From Pleurocapsales cyanobacterium LEGE 06147 (GTDB taxonomy: Bacteria; Cyanobacteriota; Cyanobacteriia; Cyanobacteriales; Xenococcaceae), in assembly GCA_015207585.1 (NCBI GenBank), contig JADEWQ010000018.1, forward strand, positions 1 through 64,000: a stretch of DNA of 64,000 nt. The letters are read 5' to 3'. The position numbers were made by a program, and so were the translations under genes. Every line of letters starts with the position of its first letter. Positions within the stretch are counted from its first letter, which is position 1. Below the pieces are notes generated by a model, which did not search any database, was not told the DNA's origin, and was given only the letters and a program-made list of their open reading frames with translations. This document shows positions 44,801 through 54,300 of this stretch, in pieces.

Positions 44801-47412
44801 TCCACCCAGAGGATCGAGAGTGGACGATCCAGTATTGCTTAAACTCCTCGGTATCGCTCGACAACTACGAATTTGAATACAGAATGCTGGCAGCAGATGG
44901 AAGAGCCGTATGGCTATATGACCTTGTTAATGTTGTTCGGGATAAGAATGGACCGCAAATATTGCGTGGATTCATGATTGATATTACCGCTGCAAAGCAC
45001 CGCGAAGCGGAACGCAAGCAGGCAGAAGAAGCTCTGCGCGAAAGTGAAGCCCGATTTCGCCACTTGGTAGACACCGCTCCCGTGATGGTTTGGATGTCTG
45101 GCACGGACAAGCTTTGTAACTACTTCAACAAAGGTTGGCTGGATTTTAGCGGACGAACAATGGAGCAAGAAGTGGGCAATGGTTGGGCAGAGGGAGTTCA
45201 TCCTGACGATTTTCAGCATTGCTTGGATACCTACGTAAATGCTTTTGAGAACCGCCAGGAGTTCAACATGGAGTATCGCCTCAGAAGGTATGATGGGGAG
45301 TACCGCTGGATTCTTGATATCGGCGTACCGCGATTCACCCCAGAAGGATTTTTCCTGGGTTATATCGGCTCGTGTATTGATATTCACGATGCCAAGCACC
45401 GCGAAGCAGAACGCAAGCAGGCAGAGGAAGCCCTACGCGAAAGCGAAGACCGCTTGCGACTAGCAATTGAGGCAGCAAAGTTGGGGACGTGGGATTTCAA
45501 TCCAGTAACAGGAGAACTCCAGTGGGACGAACGGTGTAAAGCAATGTTCGGTTTGCCACTCACGGCCAAGGTCAATTACGATGTCTTCCTCCTTGGTTTA
45601 CACCCAGAAGACCGCGATCGTACCCACCAAGTCGTGCAATGGTCACTCAATCCGACCAGTGGTGGTAAGTTAGAGATTGAGTATCGCACCGTCGGTATTG
45701 AAGATGGTGTGGAGCGTTGGATAGCATCCAAAGGACAGGTATTCTTCAATCAGGAGAAAGAAGCAGTACGGTTCATTGGCACAGTCCTCGATATCACCGA
45801 GCGCAAGCGGGCAGAAGAAGCTCTGCGGGAAAGCGAGGAACGGTTCCGCCACATGGCTGACAATGCCCCCGTCACGATCTGGGTTACTGACTCTACTGCC
45901 TACTGCACCTACCTCAGCAAAAGCTGGTACGACTTTACGGGTCAGACTGAGGAAACTGGTTTGGGACTCGGGTGGATGAATGCCTTGCATCCAGAAGATC
46001 GCGACTCCGCCCAGAAAACTTTTCTAGCAGCTAACGATCGCCACGAGGCGTTCCGGATGGAGTACCGCTTGCGGCGCAAAGACGGCGAGTATCGCTGGGC
46101 AATCGATGCCGCTAGCCCCTGGTTCGGGTTGGACGGTCAGTTTAAAGGTTACATCGGCTCAGTGATTGACATTACAGAACGCAAACAGGCAGAAGCAGAA
46201 ATTGTCAAACTTAACCAGTCCCTCGATCGCCGAGTCAAGGAGTTGGAAACCTTGCTTGAGGTCATCCCCATTGGAATCGGCATTGCTGAAGATCCACAAT
46301 GTCAAAAGATCCGAATCAACCCCAGTTTTGCCAAGCAATTGGGGATTTCTTCAAACGTAAATGCTTCCCTCAGTGCTCTCCCTGATGAAAGACCCTCAAA
46401 CTTTAAAGTGTACCGGGATGATAGAGAATTAACCTCTGAAGAGCTACCCATGCAGTATGCTGCCGCTCATAGTACCCAAGTTATAGATGTGGAAGTTGAT
46501 GTGATGCATGAAGATGGAAAAATCTTGAAGCTATTAGCGTATGCTGCTCCGCTATTTGATGAATATGGTAAAACCAGAGGATGTGTCGGTGCCTTTCTAG
46601 ATATCACTGAACGGGTGCAAACAGAAAACGAAATTCGCCAACTCAACGAAAGTCTAGAACAGCGCGTCCAAGAGCGTACCGCCCAACTAGAAGCAGCTAA
46701 CAAAGAACTGGAATCTTTTTCCTACTCCGTCTCTCATGACTTGCGGGCACCGCTGCGGCATATTGCTGGATTTGTCGATTTGCTCGCAAAACGGCTGGAG
46801 TCATCCCAACTAGATGAAACCAGTCGTCGTTATCTCAAAATTATTGCCCAGACAACTAAACAGGCGGGCATTCTGATCGATGACTTGCTTGCCTTCTCTC
46901 GTATGGGTCGCTCAGAAATGCGCTTTATCTCAATCGACATGAACCAACTCGTGCAAGAAGTGCAACGGGAGCTTGAACCAGAAACGAATGGGCGAAATAT
47001 TCATTGGCAGATTAATCCTTTGCCCAGTGTAAAAGGCGATCCACCGATGTTGCGACTAGTCTGGTGCAATTTGCTCGAAAACGCACTCAAGTACACCCGC
47101 TTGCAAACTCAGACAGAAATTGAGATTGGCAACATTAGCAACGAGCAGGAGGAGGTTTTCTTTGTGCGAGATAATGGCATTGGCTTTGATATGAAGTACG
47201 CTCACAAACTGTTTGGCATCTTTCAACGCTTGCATAGCGATCCGCAGTTTGAAGGCACTGGCATCGGACTGGCAAATATCCAACGCATCATTCATCGTCA
47301 TGGAGGAAAAACTTGGGCTGAGGGAGTAGTCGATGGCGGAGCCACTTTCTATTTTTCTCTACCTAAGCAGTCACCAGTCATCAGTCCTCAGTCACCAGTA
47401 AACAGAATTTAG
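41842..47412 (+). CDS. Giant hybrid histidine kinase with two kinase cores
   Basis: The 1856-residue protein starts at a GTG. The order is an N-terminal PAS-like domain (about 35-160), a GAF domain (165-340) and a HisKA with the phosphoacceptor in NVSHEFRTPL (H about 358). A HATPase_c domain follows (GTGIGLSLV), then a receiver domain with the Asp in LVLTDVMMP (about 690). Six PAS domains start near 805, 933, 1067, 1200, 1330 and 1465. A coiled coil and a second HisKA (SYSVSHDLRAPL, H about 1631) with HATPase_c of phytochrome type end the protein. No membrane segment is seen. Residues 612-633 come from a GGGGACACGG-type repeat between the first kinase and the receiver. The Rcp1-like regulator downstream is a plausible partner of the second core. 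Confidence 0.93.
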   Translation: MTDERGWLNRLFVGEGEMARLMRSFDWTRSPLGAVEDWSQSLRTAVSICLNSRFPMVIWWGEELVLLYNDAWRPILGNKHPRALGRPGQEIWPEIWDIIGAQLKSVLATGEATWSDDLLLPVNRYGYHEEAYFTYSYSPIFLETGEVGGAFTAVAETTERVLGERRLATLQKLAAKSGEGKTVEQACRIAVQTIIDNPIDIPFAIIYLLDSEKTEAVLQESTLLDTKAIASPTRVDLTQDESNSVWPIASVVQSGRAVPVEDFVERFGELPAGALAIPLQQALVLPIRAAGQDSLVGVLVVGINPGRALDENYRHFFEMTAGHLATAIANADAYQAERKRAEALAELDRAKTTFFSNVSHEFRTPLTLMLGPAEDALADTDAPLPPQQRERIEVLHRNGLRLLKLVNTLLDFSRIEVGRVQTVYEPTDLATLTTELASVFRSAIERVGLTFTVDCSPLPEPVYVDREMWEKIVLNLLSNAFKFTFEGEITVTLHWAGDARVELAVRDTGVGIPTEELSHIFERFYRLPGTKGRTYEGTGIGLSLVQELVRLHGGSIEVSSVVGEGTTFTVFLPTGSAHLPKECIGASRTVASTGMGASPYIEEAFHWLPEEDTGTRGHGDMGRNQISASPRLPLSKSSSPTRILLADDNKDMRDYVKRLLSDRYEVEAVNDGMAALAAIRERIPDLVLTDVMMPRLDGFELLRKLRANPDTKEIPILMLSARAGEESRVEGLEAGADDYLIKPFSARELLARVESNLKMARLRQEATRREQLMRRKAEALAAKLAVERDRLRAEMSERQQAEEALHQSEEHLRLVLQNMPVMMNAFDADLNILVWNRECERVTGYSAVEMIGNPQALELLYPDEKYRQWMIAEWMTRRDDYRNWEWDITCKDGSVKTISWSNISRHFPISGWTTWGTGIDITERKQVEETLKEREERFRQLAEKVHVIPWEANAITGNFTYVGPQAVEILGYPLSDWYADNFWAEHIHPEDREWTIQYCLNSSVSLDNYEFEYRMLAADGRAVWLYDLVNVVRDKNGPQILRGFMIDITAAKHREAERKQAEEALRESEARFRHLVDTAPVMVWMSGTDKLCNYFNKGWLDFSGRTMEQEVGNGWAEGVHPDDFQHCLDTYVNAFENRQEFNMEYRLRRYDGEYRWILDIGVPRFTPEGFFLGYIGSCIDIHDAKHREAERKQAEEALRESEDRLRLAIEAAKLGTWDFNPVTGELQWDERCKAMFGLPLTAKVNYDVFLLGLHPEDRDRTHQVVQWSLNPTSGGKLEIEYRTVGIEDGVERWIASKGQVFFNQEKEAVRFIGTVLDITERKRAEEALRESEERFRHMADNAPVTIWVTDSTAYCTYLSKSWYDFTGQTEETGLGLGWMNALHPEDRDSAQKTFLAANDRHEAFRMEYRLRRKDGEYRWAIDAASPWFGLDGQFKGYIGSVIDITERKQAEAEIVKLNQSLDRRVKELETLLEVIPIGIGIAEDPQCQKIRINPSFAKQLGISSNVNASLSALPDERPSNFKVYRDDRELTSEELPMQYAAAHSTQVIDVEVDVMHEDGKILKLLAYAAPLFDEYGKTRGCVGAFLDITERVQTENEIRQLNESLEQRVQERTAQLEAANKELESFSYSVSHDLRAPLRHIAGFVDLLAKRLESSQLDETSRRYLKIIAQTTKQAGILIDDLLAFSRMGRSEMRFISIDMNQLVQEVQRELEPETNGRNIHWQINPLPSVKGDPPMLRLVWCNLLENALKYTRLQTQTEIEIGNISNEQEEVFFVRDNGIGFDMKYAHKLFGIFQRLHSDPQFEGTGIGLANIQRIIHRHGGKTWAEGVVDGGATFYFSLPKQSPVISPQSPVNRI
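43676..43740. repeat. In-frame GGGGACACGG-type repeat inside the giant kinase gene
   Basis: Purine-rich units (ACGGGAACACGGGGACACGG) followed by a pyrimidine-rich near-complement (CGTCGCCGCGTCTCCCACTC) encode a disordered linker EEDTGTRGHGDMGRNQISAS between the kinase and receiver domains. Confidence 0.55.
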
Positions 47413-47688
47413 ATAAAAAAATAAGGATAAAATAAAGCAACGGAGCGAACTTGTATGATGGTTAAGTCAATAACTGACTCTTGAGCGCAAGCGGAACAAG
47501 AGCAGCATGAAGTTAATCAGGACTTCTGAGAATTGTACTACTGCGTGAGTCATTGTTTGTTAAGGACTACCAGATTTTTCTCTCGTCTGGTCTATTTCCC
47601 AACCTACTGATTATAGGTGCTTTAAGAAAGGACATATTAACAATGGTGCAGGAAGAGACACACAACTATTTATTAGGGGTTATACCCA
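47413..47688 (+). ncRNA. Putative omegaRNA (HEARO-type) region upstream of the iscB remnant
   Basis: This 276-bp gap has several potential hairpins: CTCTTG with CAAGAG (about 47476-47505), GTCA-ATAAC-TGAC (about 47465-47478), and ACCAGA with TCTGGT (47569-47574 / 47586-47591). In IscB loci the guide-carrying omegaRNA lies directly upstream of the gene, so this is the expected place. The exact ends cannot be set. Confidence 0.45.
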
Positions 47689-48300
47689 ATGACAAAAAAG
47701 ATTAGAGTCCCAGTTTTATCACCAGACGGTAAACCTCTCATGCCCACAACCTCAGCCCGTGCAAAGAAGTGGGTAGAAAGTGGTAAAGCCAAACCAGTAT
47801 GGAACAACCTAAACATTTTTTGTGTACAGTTATTAGTCGAACCATCGGGAATAAATACTCAGCCTATTGCTATAGGCATTGATCCAGGAAAACATTTTTC
47901 AGGGATAGGTTGTGTTAGCCAAAAAGCAGTATTATTTACTGCTCATTTGGTCTTGCCGTTCAAGCGCGTCATTGCTCGAAAAGGCGCACAAAAGATATTG
48001 CGCCGTGCTAGAAGAGGAAGAAGAATTAAGCGTATTTACCGCCGACAGTTGCACTTTGAGAACTCCAGCCAAGGTGCAATTAGAAAGCGTAAAGGTGGAA
48101 CTGTTACACCATTTGGATTTAGGAGTGGTGATTTAGTAGAAGCTACTAAAGGAAAATTAACTGTCAAAGGTTGGGTGGGTGGCTACTCACAAAAGAATAG
48201 AGTTATCAGTATTTATGATGTGAATTGGCGCAGATTAGGTCAGTTTTCTGTATCTAAAACTAAATTAATTAGGAGGTCAAATGGACTATGTGTAGTTTAA
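47689..48300 (+). CDS. IscB-family protein lacking the nuclease core
   Basis: The 203-residue protein begins with the IscB PLMP/RRXRR domain (VPVLSPDGKPLMPTTSARA, then KPVWNN). It continues with RuvC-I (IGIDPGKHFSGIG, D65) and the arginine-rich bridge helix (KILRRARRGRRIKRIYRRQ, about 102-120). It then jumps straight to the C-terminal domain (KRKGGTVTPFGFRSGDLVEA ... KLIRRSNGLCVV). RuvC-II, the HNH domain and RuvC-III, about 200 residues in the family, are missing, yet the frame is kept. Normal IscBs are about 400-500 residues and cut DNA guided by an omegaRNA. This version could at most bind RNA. It may be a decaying relic or a tamed binding protein. Confidence 0.8.
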   Translation: MTKKIRVPVLSPDGKPLMPTTSARAKKWVESGKAKPVWNNLNIFCVQLLVEPSGINTQPIAIGIDPGKHFSGIGCVSQKAVLFTAHLVLPFKRVIARKGAQKILRRARRGRRIKRIYRRQLHFENSSQGAIRKRKGGTVTPFGFRSGDLVEATKGKLTVKGWVGGYSQKNRVISIYDVNWRRLGQFSVSKTKLIRRSNGLCVV

Positions 48301-48378
48301 ACCCTAACAGGATTCCTCTCACGCTTCACCTTCGGTAGAAGCGGAGAATCGTCGCCGAAATTGTTGAATGGATTTGAG

Positions 48379-48840
48379 ATGATAGACTTGAAGCGCATTT
48401 TACTAGTAGAAGACAATCCCAATGATGTTGAATTAATATTGACTTCCCTGGCAGAAAATCACCTGGGTAATGAAGTAGTTGTAGTGCGAGATGGAGAAGA
48501 AGCACTCGACTATCTCTACCGAAGAGGCGTATTTAGATTGCGAATGGAGGGCAATCCGGTCGTGGTGTTGCTCGATCTTAAGCTGCCCAAAATTGATGGG
48601 CTAGAAGTCCTTGCAGAATTAAAAGCCAATCCAGCTCTACGCATGATTCCTGTTGTCGTGTTGACCTCTTCTCGCGAAGAGCCAGACTTGAGACAATGCT
48701 ATGAGTTGAGTACTAATGCTTATGTAGTCAAACCCATTGACTTTCAAGAATTTGTCGAAGTAATTAAGCACGTGGGATTGTTTTGGGCTGTAGTGAATCA
48801 ACCTCCTCCCGGATCTTCACCTATCACCAATAGAAATTAA
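48379..48840 (+). CDS. Rcp1-like response regulator
   Basis: A single receiver domain of about 153 residues from the ATG at 48379 (MIDLKRILLVEDNPND); an earlier TTG at 48361 is less likely. It has the acidic pair EDN, the phosphoacceptor Asp in VVLLDLKLPKIDG, and the conserved Lys in VVKPID. The loop YLYRRGVFR before the phosphorylation strand is typical of cyanobacterial Rcp1, the partner of phytochrome kinases. There is no output domain. It sits downstream of the giant kinase and 20 bp before the next hybrid kinase, so the cluster is likely a phosphorelay. Confidence 0.93.
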   Translation: MIDLKRILLVEDNPNDVELILTSLAENHLGNEVVVVRDGEEALDYLYRRGVFRLRMEGNPVVVLLDLKLPKIDGLEVLAELKANPALRMIPVVVLTSSREEPDLRQCYELSTNAYVVKPIDFQEFVEVIKHVGLFWAVVNQPPPGSSPITNRN

Positions 48841-48860
48841 TTAGCAACGGGGCAAAGGCG

Positions 48861-51167
48861 ATGAAAAAACTCCAGTTACTCTTACTTGAAGACAGCCCAC
48901 TCGATGCAGAACTCATTCGCGCTACGCTCACGGAAGGTGGCATTGAGTTTGAACTAATGCTGGTGCAGTCCTGCAATGACTTTGTAGAAGCATTGAAAAC
49001 GAAAACCTTTGACTTGATTCTTGCAGATTATTCATTGCCTGGCTTTGATGGCATTTCAGCCCTGGAGATTGCCCGTCGTCTCTGTCCTGAAGTGTCCTTT
49101 ATTTTTGTTTCTGGTGCTCTAGGGGAAGAATTAGCTATCGAAACCCTCAAAAGTGGTGCAACAGATTACGTGCTCAAAGAACGGTTAGGGCGGCTCGTAC
49201 CATCGGTACAGCGAGCATTGCGAGAAGCCGAGGAACGTCGTCAACGCATACGAGTTGAAGCAGAACGAGTTCAAATCCTGACGCGCTTACAACAGCAAGC
49301 CACTCAACTACACGGGTTGATGGATGCAGCTCTAATCATGAATTCGCACCGCTCGATTGAAGAAGTACTCCAGGCGATTACAGAACAGGCACGACTCATC
49401 ATTGGTGCCCATCAGTCAGTTACCAGCATGACGATTAACCAGAATTGGGCGCAGTCAATCAATGCCGTCTCGCTGTCAGATAAATATGCAGCATGGCGCA
49501 ATTATAACGAGCAGCTAGAAGGTTCGGGGATCTATATAGATATAGATGTTTGTCAATTGAACCGTCCCATGCGGCTAACGCAGCACCAACTAGAAGCCCA
49601 TCCTCATTGGCAGGAATTGGGCAAAGAAGCTGGAAAACATCCTCCCCTAAGGGGTTGGCTTGCTGCTCCACTGGTGGGACGGGATAGACACAATATTGGC
49701 TTGATTCAATTATCCGATAAGTACGAGGGCGAATTTACCAAAGAAGACGAAGCTATTCTAGTTCAATTGGCACAAATGGCATCCGTAGCGATTGAAAATA
49801 CGCGGCTGTATGAAGCAGAGCAGATTGCTCGCACTCAGGCAGAGGAAGCTAATCGTGTTAAAGATGAGTTTTTAGCTATCCTTTCTCACGAGCTGCGATC
49901 GCCTCTCAATGCTATCTTAGGCTGGTCGAAAATACTCCTCAAGCAAGAATTCGATCGAGCTACTACTGCTCAGGGGTTGGAAATTATTGAGCGCAACGCC
50001 CGGTTACAGACTCAGTTGATTGAAGATTTGCTTGATGTTTCTCGTATTCTTCGCGGCAAGCTCAGCCTGGATGTCTGTCCGGTAAATCTAGTATCCCTCA
50101 TTCAAGGAGCACTTAATACCATGCGTCCGGCGGCTCAAGCTAAGTCAATTGAGATCGGATTCGAGATAATACGGGGAAAGGAGGAAATGGAGGACACGGG
50201 GAGGCGGGAACGTGGGGATGGGAGGAATGTAAATAAAAGTTTCTTCGCGTCTACGGACTCTGCAGTAAGACAAGCGTCTCCCCATCCTTCTTTTCAAGTT
50301 TCAGGAGACCCCAACCGCTTACAACAGGTTTTTTGGAATTTGCTGTCTAATGCCATTAAGTTTACCCCTCAAGGGGGACAAGTTGAGATAAGGCTGTCAT
50401 TGGTCGCCGGTCATTCGTCATTAGTAGAAGAAGGACAAATCACAACTGACAAATCACAAAGGAATAATAACCAAGGACTAATGACAAAGGACAAATTTGC
50501 TCAAATACAGGTTAAGGATACTGGCAAGGGCATTAGCCCAGAGTTTTTACCCCATGTTTTTGAATATTTTCGTCAAGCGGATGCTTCCACGACTAGAACT
50601 CAGGGAGGACTGGGGCTTGGATTGGCAATTGTCCGTCATTTGGTGGAGTTACATGGGGGTACGGTAACGGTAGAAAGCCCGGGTGAAGGACAGGGAGCTA
50701 CCTTTACAGTCAGGCTACCGATAATGAAAACTTCCTCAAAACCAGCTAAAGAGGATAACCTTTTCCCTCATTTCTCTGCTCTTAAAGGGCTGCAGGTACT
50801 GATTGTAGATGATGAACCAGATGCGCGGGAGTTTCTAGCTTTCCTGCTCGAACATAAGGGAGCATCAGTCACTGCCTTCGCCTCAGCCAATGAAGCTCTA
50901 AATTTCCTGATGCACTCCAAACCCGATTTACTGATCAGCGATATCGGCATGCCGGAAGTTGATGGCTATACACTGCTGCGCCAGATAAGAGCCTTAACGC
51001 CAGAACAAGGAGGTCAAATTCCGGCGATCGCCTTGACAGCTTATGCTAGAGAGATAGACCAACAGCAAGCGATCGCGGCAGGTTTTCAAAAGCACATTGC
51101 CAAGCCAATCCAGCCAGAAGAACTGATGAGGGTAATTACTCATTTGACTCGACGATTTGAATCTTAA
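48861..51167 (+). CDS. Hybrid histidine kinase: REC-GAF-HisKA-HATPase-REC
   Basis: The 768-residue protein has an N-terminal receiver (LLLEDSPLDAELI, Asp in LILADYSLPG) and a GAF domain (about 155-315). A HisKA (ILSHELRSPLNAI, H about 342) and a HATPase_c (WNLLSNAIKFTPQGG, then GLGLGLAIV) follow, with a C-terminal receiver (Asp in LLISDIGMP). Two extra segments interrupt the ATPase region: residues about 439-475, from a GGGGAGGCGG-type repeat, and 512-549, from GACAAAGGACTAATGACAAA-type tandem repeats. The gene is close in sequence to the next kinase at its 3' end, indicating duplication. It is probably cotranscribed with the Rcp1-like gene. Confidence 0.93.
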   Translation: MKKLQLLLLEDSPLDAELIRATLTEGGIEFELMLVQSCNDFVEALKTKTFDLILADYSLPGFDGISALEIARRLCPEVSFIFVSGALGEELAIETLKSGATDYVLKERLGRLVPSVQRALREAEERRQRIRVEAERVQILTRLQQQATQLHGLMDAALIMNSHRSIEEVLQAITEQARLIIGAHQSVTSMTINQNWAQSINAVSLSDKYAAWRNYNEQLEGSGIYIDIDVCQLNRPMRLTQHQLEAHPHWQELGKEAGKHPPLRGWLAAPLVGRDRHNIGLIQLSDKYEGEFTKEDEAILVQLAQMASVAIENTRLYEAEQIARTQAEEANRVKDEFLAILSHELRSPLNAILGWSKILLKQEFDRATTAQGLEIIERNARLQTQLIEDLLDVSRILRGKLSLDVCPVNLVSLIQGALNTMRPAAQAKSIEIGFEIIRGKEEMEDTGRRERGDGRNVNKSFFASTDSAVRQASPHPSFQVSGDPNRLQQVFWNLLSNAIKFTPQGGQVEIRLSLVAGHSSLVEEGQITTDKSQRNNNQGLMTKDKFAQIQVKDTGKGISPEFLPHVFEYFRQADASTTRTQGGLGLGLAIVRHLVELHGGTVTVESPGEGQGATFTVRLPIMKTSSKPAKEDNLFPHFSALKGLQVLIVDDEPDAREFLAFLLEHKGASVTAFASANEALNFLMHSKPDLLISDIGMPEVDGYTLLRQIRALTPEQGGQIPAIALTAYAREIDQQQAIAAGFQKHIAKPIQPEELMRVITHLTRRFES
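50175..50285. repeat. In-frame purine-rich repeat insert in the hybrid kinase
   Basis: GGAGGACACGGGGAGGCGGG and following bases encode a low-complexity stretch between HisKA and the N box. The paralogous kinase at 51315-54629 lacks this segment at the same place, so it is an insertion. Confidence 0.65.
50396..50505. repeat. GACAAA-type tandem repeat insert in the kinase ATP-binding domain
   Basis: Short units such as GACAAATCACAA and AATGACAAAGGACAAA lie between the N box and the G1 box. A shorter, different version lies in the paralog at 53880-53960. Confidence 0.7.
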
Positions 51168-51314
51168 GTACTTAAACAGAATTAATAACGCAAAAAAATA
51201 GTTCGCTCGTTCAAAGTTTAAAATTAATTTTTCCTGTCATCTATTCTCTCCTCTGCAACAATAACTTTAATTTTGTCCGACTACTGATCAGCTGACCTGT
51301 TGCCTGAAGAAACA

Positions 51315-54300
51315 ATGTCCAATGCTTCAAAACCCGAAAACGAAGTCGCTCGCTTGGCGGCTCTCCATCGATATCGCATTCTCGACACCCCTGCCGAAGC
51401 TGCCTTCGATCGCATCACAGCCTTGGCGGCACGACTGTTTGATGTGCCGCTCGCGCTAGTTTCCCTGGTGGATGAGTCGAGAGCCTGGTTTAAGTCTTGC
51501 TATGGCTTTGATGCTCGTGAAATGCCACGAGACGACACGATTTGTAGTTTTGCCGTATTGTTTGAAGATGTTTTTGTGGTTCCAGATACCAAACAAGATT
51601 CCCGCTTCGTTTATAATCCATTCGTTCGTGGCGAACCGGGCATTCGCTTCTATGCGGGTGCTCCCTTACTGACTCCCGATGGCTTTAACCTGGGCACCCT
51701 CTGTCTATTAGACAGCAAGCCGCGAGATGAGTTAAGTGATGAACAGAAAGCCACCCTGACCGATCTGGCAGCAATGGTTGTAGATGAACTAGAGTTACGA
51801 TTAGCAGCCCGTCAAATTGCTCAAATTGATGAAGCATTGCTAGAGGTGACGCGGAGCGTTTCAGCGGCAACGGGTGAAACCTTTTTTTCTGCTCTGGTAC
51901 AACATTTCACGAAAGTTTTGGCAGTTGATTACGCTTATATGGGTCTACTCGTGAATCGCGAGCGAGAAGCCATTAAAACGATCGCCGTCTGTACTCGCGG
52001 TCAAATCGTTGACAACTTTGAATACTTGCTGCAGGATACCCCCTGTCAAGAGGTGCTTCGGCAACGAAAAATTTGTTGCTATCCCCGTGGTGTGCAAACT
52101 TTGTTTCCCAACGCTCCTTTATTGGAACCCCTAAGCGTAGAAAGTTATGTAGCGATTCCCTTCTTTGACTCGACTGGTGCACCCCTTGGATTATTGGGCG
52201 TGATGGATAGCAAGCCTTTGGAAAATATCCAGCTTGCAGAATCCTTACTGACGATCTTCGCTTTGCGCATTGGCACCGAATTGGAGCGACAGCGAACCGA
52301 AGCAGCAAGGCAACGAGCACACCGTGATTTGGAAAGTTTAGTCGAACGACGAACGGTTGAATTATCCAAAACAAACGAACTACTTCAATTAGAAATTAGA
52401 GAGCGACAGCAAGCTGAATTAGCCCTCCAGAAAGAACAGGAGATGCTCAAAGCACTGCTCGATAACGTGCAGGCAGGCATTGTGGCATGTAACGCGGAAG
52501 GAATTTTGACTTTGTTTAACCGAGCTGCCCGAGAATTTCATGGCTTGCCAGAGCAACCCCTGCCACCAGAACAGTGGGCAGAGCACTACGACCTGTATAT
52601 GCCTGACGGCAAAACGCGGATACCGAAAGAGGAAATTCCATTATTTAAAGCATTGCAGGGGCAGACTGTTGGCAATGTTGAGATGACGATCGCACCCAAA
52701 CAGGGAACAACACGAACCATACTAGCTAGTGGGCAGTTGCTCGTTGATGAGTGGGGCAACAAACAGGGAGCTGTTGTGGTGATGCATGACATCACCGAAC
52801 GCAAAAAAGCAGAAGCCGAACGCGTCCAACTAATTCGGGAGCAAACCGCTCGCCAGAAAGCAGAAGCCGAGCGACAGCAAGCGGCATTTCTAGCAGAAAT
52901 CAGCACTATGTTGGCATCCTCGCTGAATTATGAAGATACCTTAGCAAGGGTAGCCAATCTGGTGGTGATGTTTTTTGCAGATTGGTGTGCGATCGACCTG
53001 CTGCAACCCAACCAATCCATCACTAGAGTTGCCTTAGCTCACTGCGAGCCAGAAAAAATAAAATTAGGCTGGGAACTTCATCTACGATATCCCAAACAAA
53101 TCGATGGAGCGGAGGGAATACCCAAGGTTCTGCGAACTGGGCAAACGGAAATAGTGACCGAAATTTCAGATGCCGCCTTGGGAACGATGGCTCGAGATGC
53201 TGAACATTTGCAAATTCTACGGGAATTGGGTTTAAAATCTTGTATCGTTTCACCACTGATTGCTCGCGGACAGATTTTAGGTGCAATTTCCTTTGTGACG
53301 GCTGAATCGGATCGCCGTTACACCAAGACCGATCTGGCTTTGGCAGAGAACATTGCTCATCGAGCCGCGATCGCCATCGACAATACCAATCTCTACAAAG
53401 CAGAACGAATTGCTCGCACAGAAGCTGAAGCAGCCAACCGGATCAAGGATGAGTTTCTGGCCGTTCTTTCCCACGAATTGCGCTCCCCCCTCAATCCCAT
53501 TCTAGGTTGGTCTCAGTTGCTTCGCAGTGGTAGGTTGGATGCATCAAACACCGCTCAGGCGTTGGAGGCGATCGAGCGTAATGCCAGACTACAAACGCAA
53601 CTGATCGAAGATTTGCTCGATGTATCTCGTATTCTGCAAGGTAAATTGGCTTTAAAGGTTAGCTCTGTCAATTTGGTCGATACGATCGAAGCTGCACTTG
53701 AAACGGTTCAATTAGCTGCAGAAACAAAAAGCATTCAAATTCAAACTCAATTTAATTTAGAAGTTAAACTCATTAAAGGCGATCCGAGTCGTATCCAGCA
53801 AATTGTGTGGAATTTGCTGTCCAATGCCATTAAGTTTACCCCACAAGGCGGACTGATTGAGGTAAAGCTGTCATCGGTCGCCGGTCATTCGTCATTGGTA
53901 GAAGAAGGACAAATCACAACTGACACTAATGACAAAGGACTAATGACAAAGGACAAATTTGCTCAAATTCAGGTTAGAGATACTGGCAAGGGCATTAACC
54001 CAGAGTTTCTACCTTACGTGTTTGAGTCCTTTCGTCAGGCGGACGCGACGACAACTCGCAAGTTTGGCGGATTGGGGTTAGGATTGGCGATCGCCCGTCA
54101 CCTAGTCGAACTGCATGGAGGAACCATCATGGCAGAAAGTTTAGGGGAAGGACAAGGGGCTACTTTTACAGTTAGACTACCTCTTGCCGAGACAAGAGGA
54201 GAAGCTAAAGAAGCTAACAGAGCAGCTCCTTACTCTTTACTCTTGACTCGAATACGAATCTTAATAGTAGATGACGAACCAGATACAAGGGATTTTTTAA

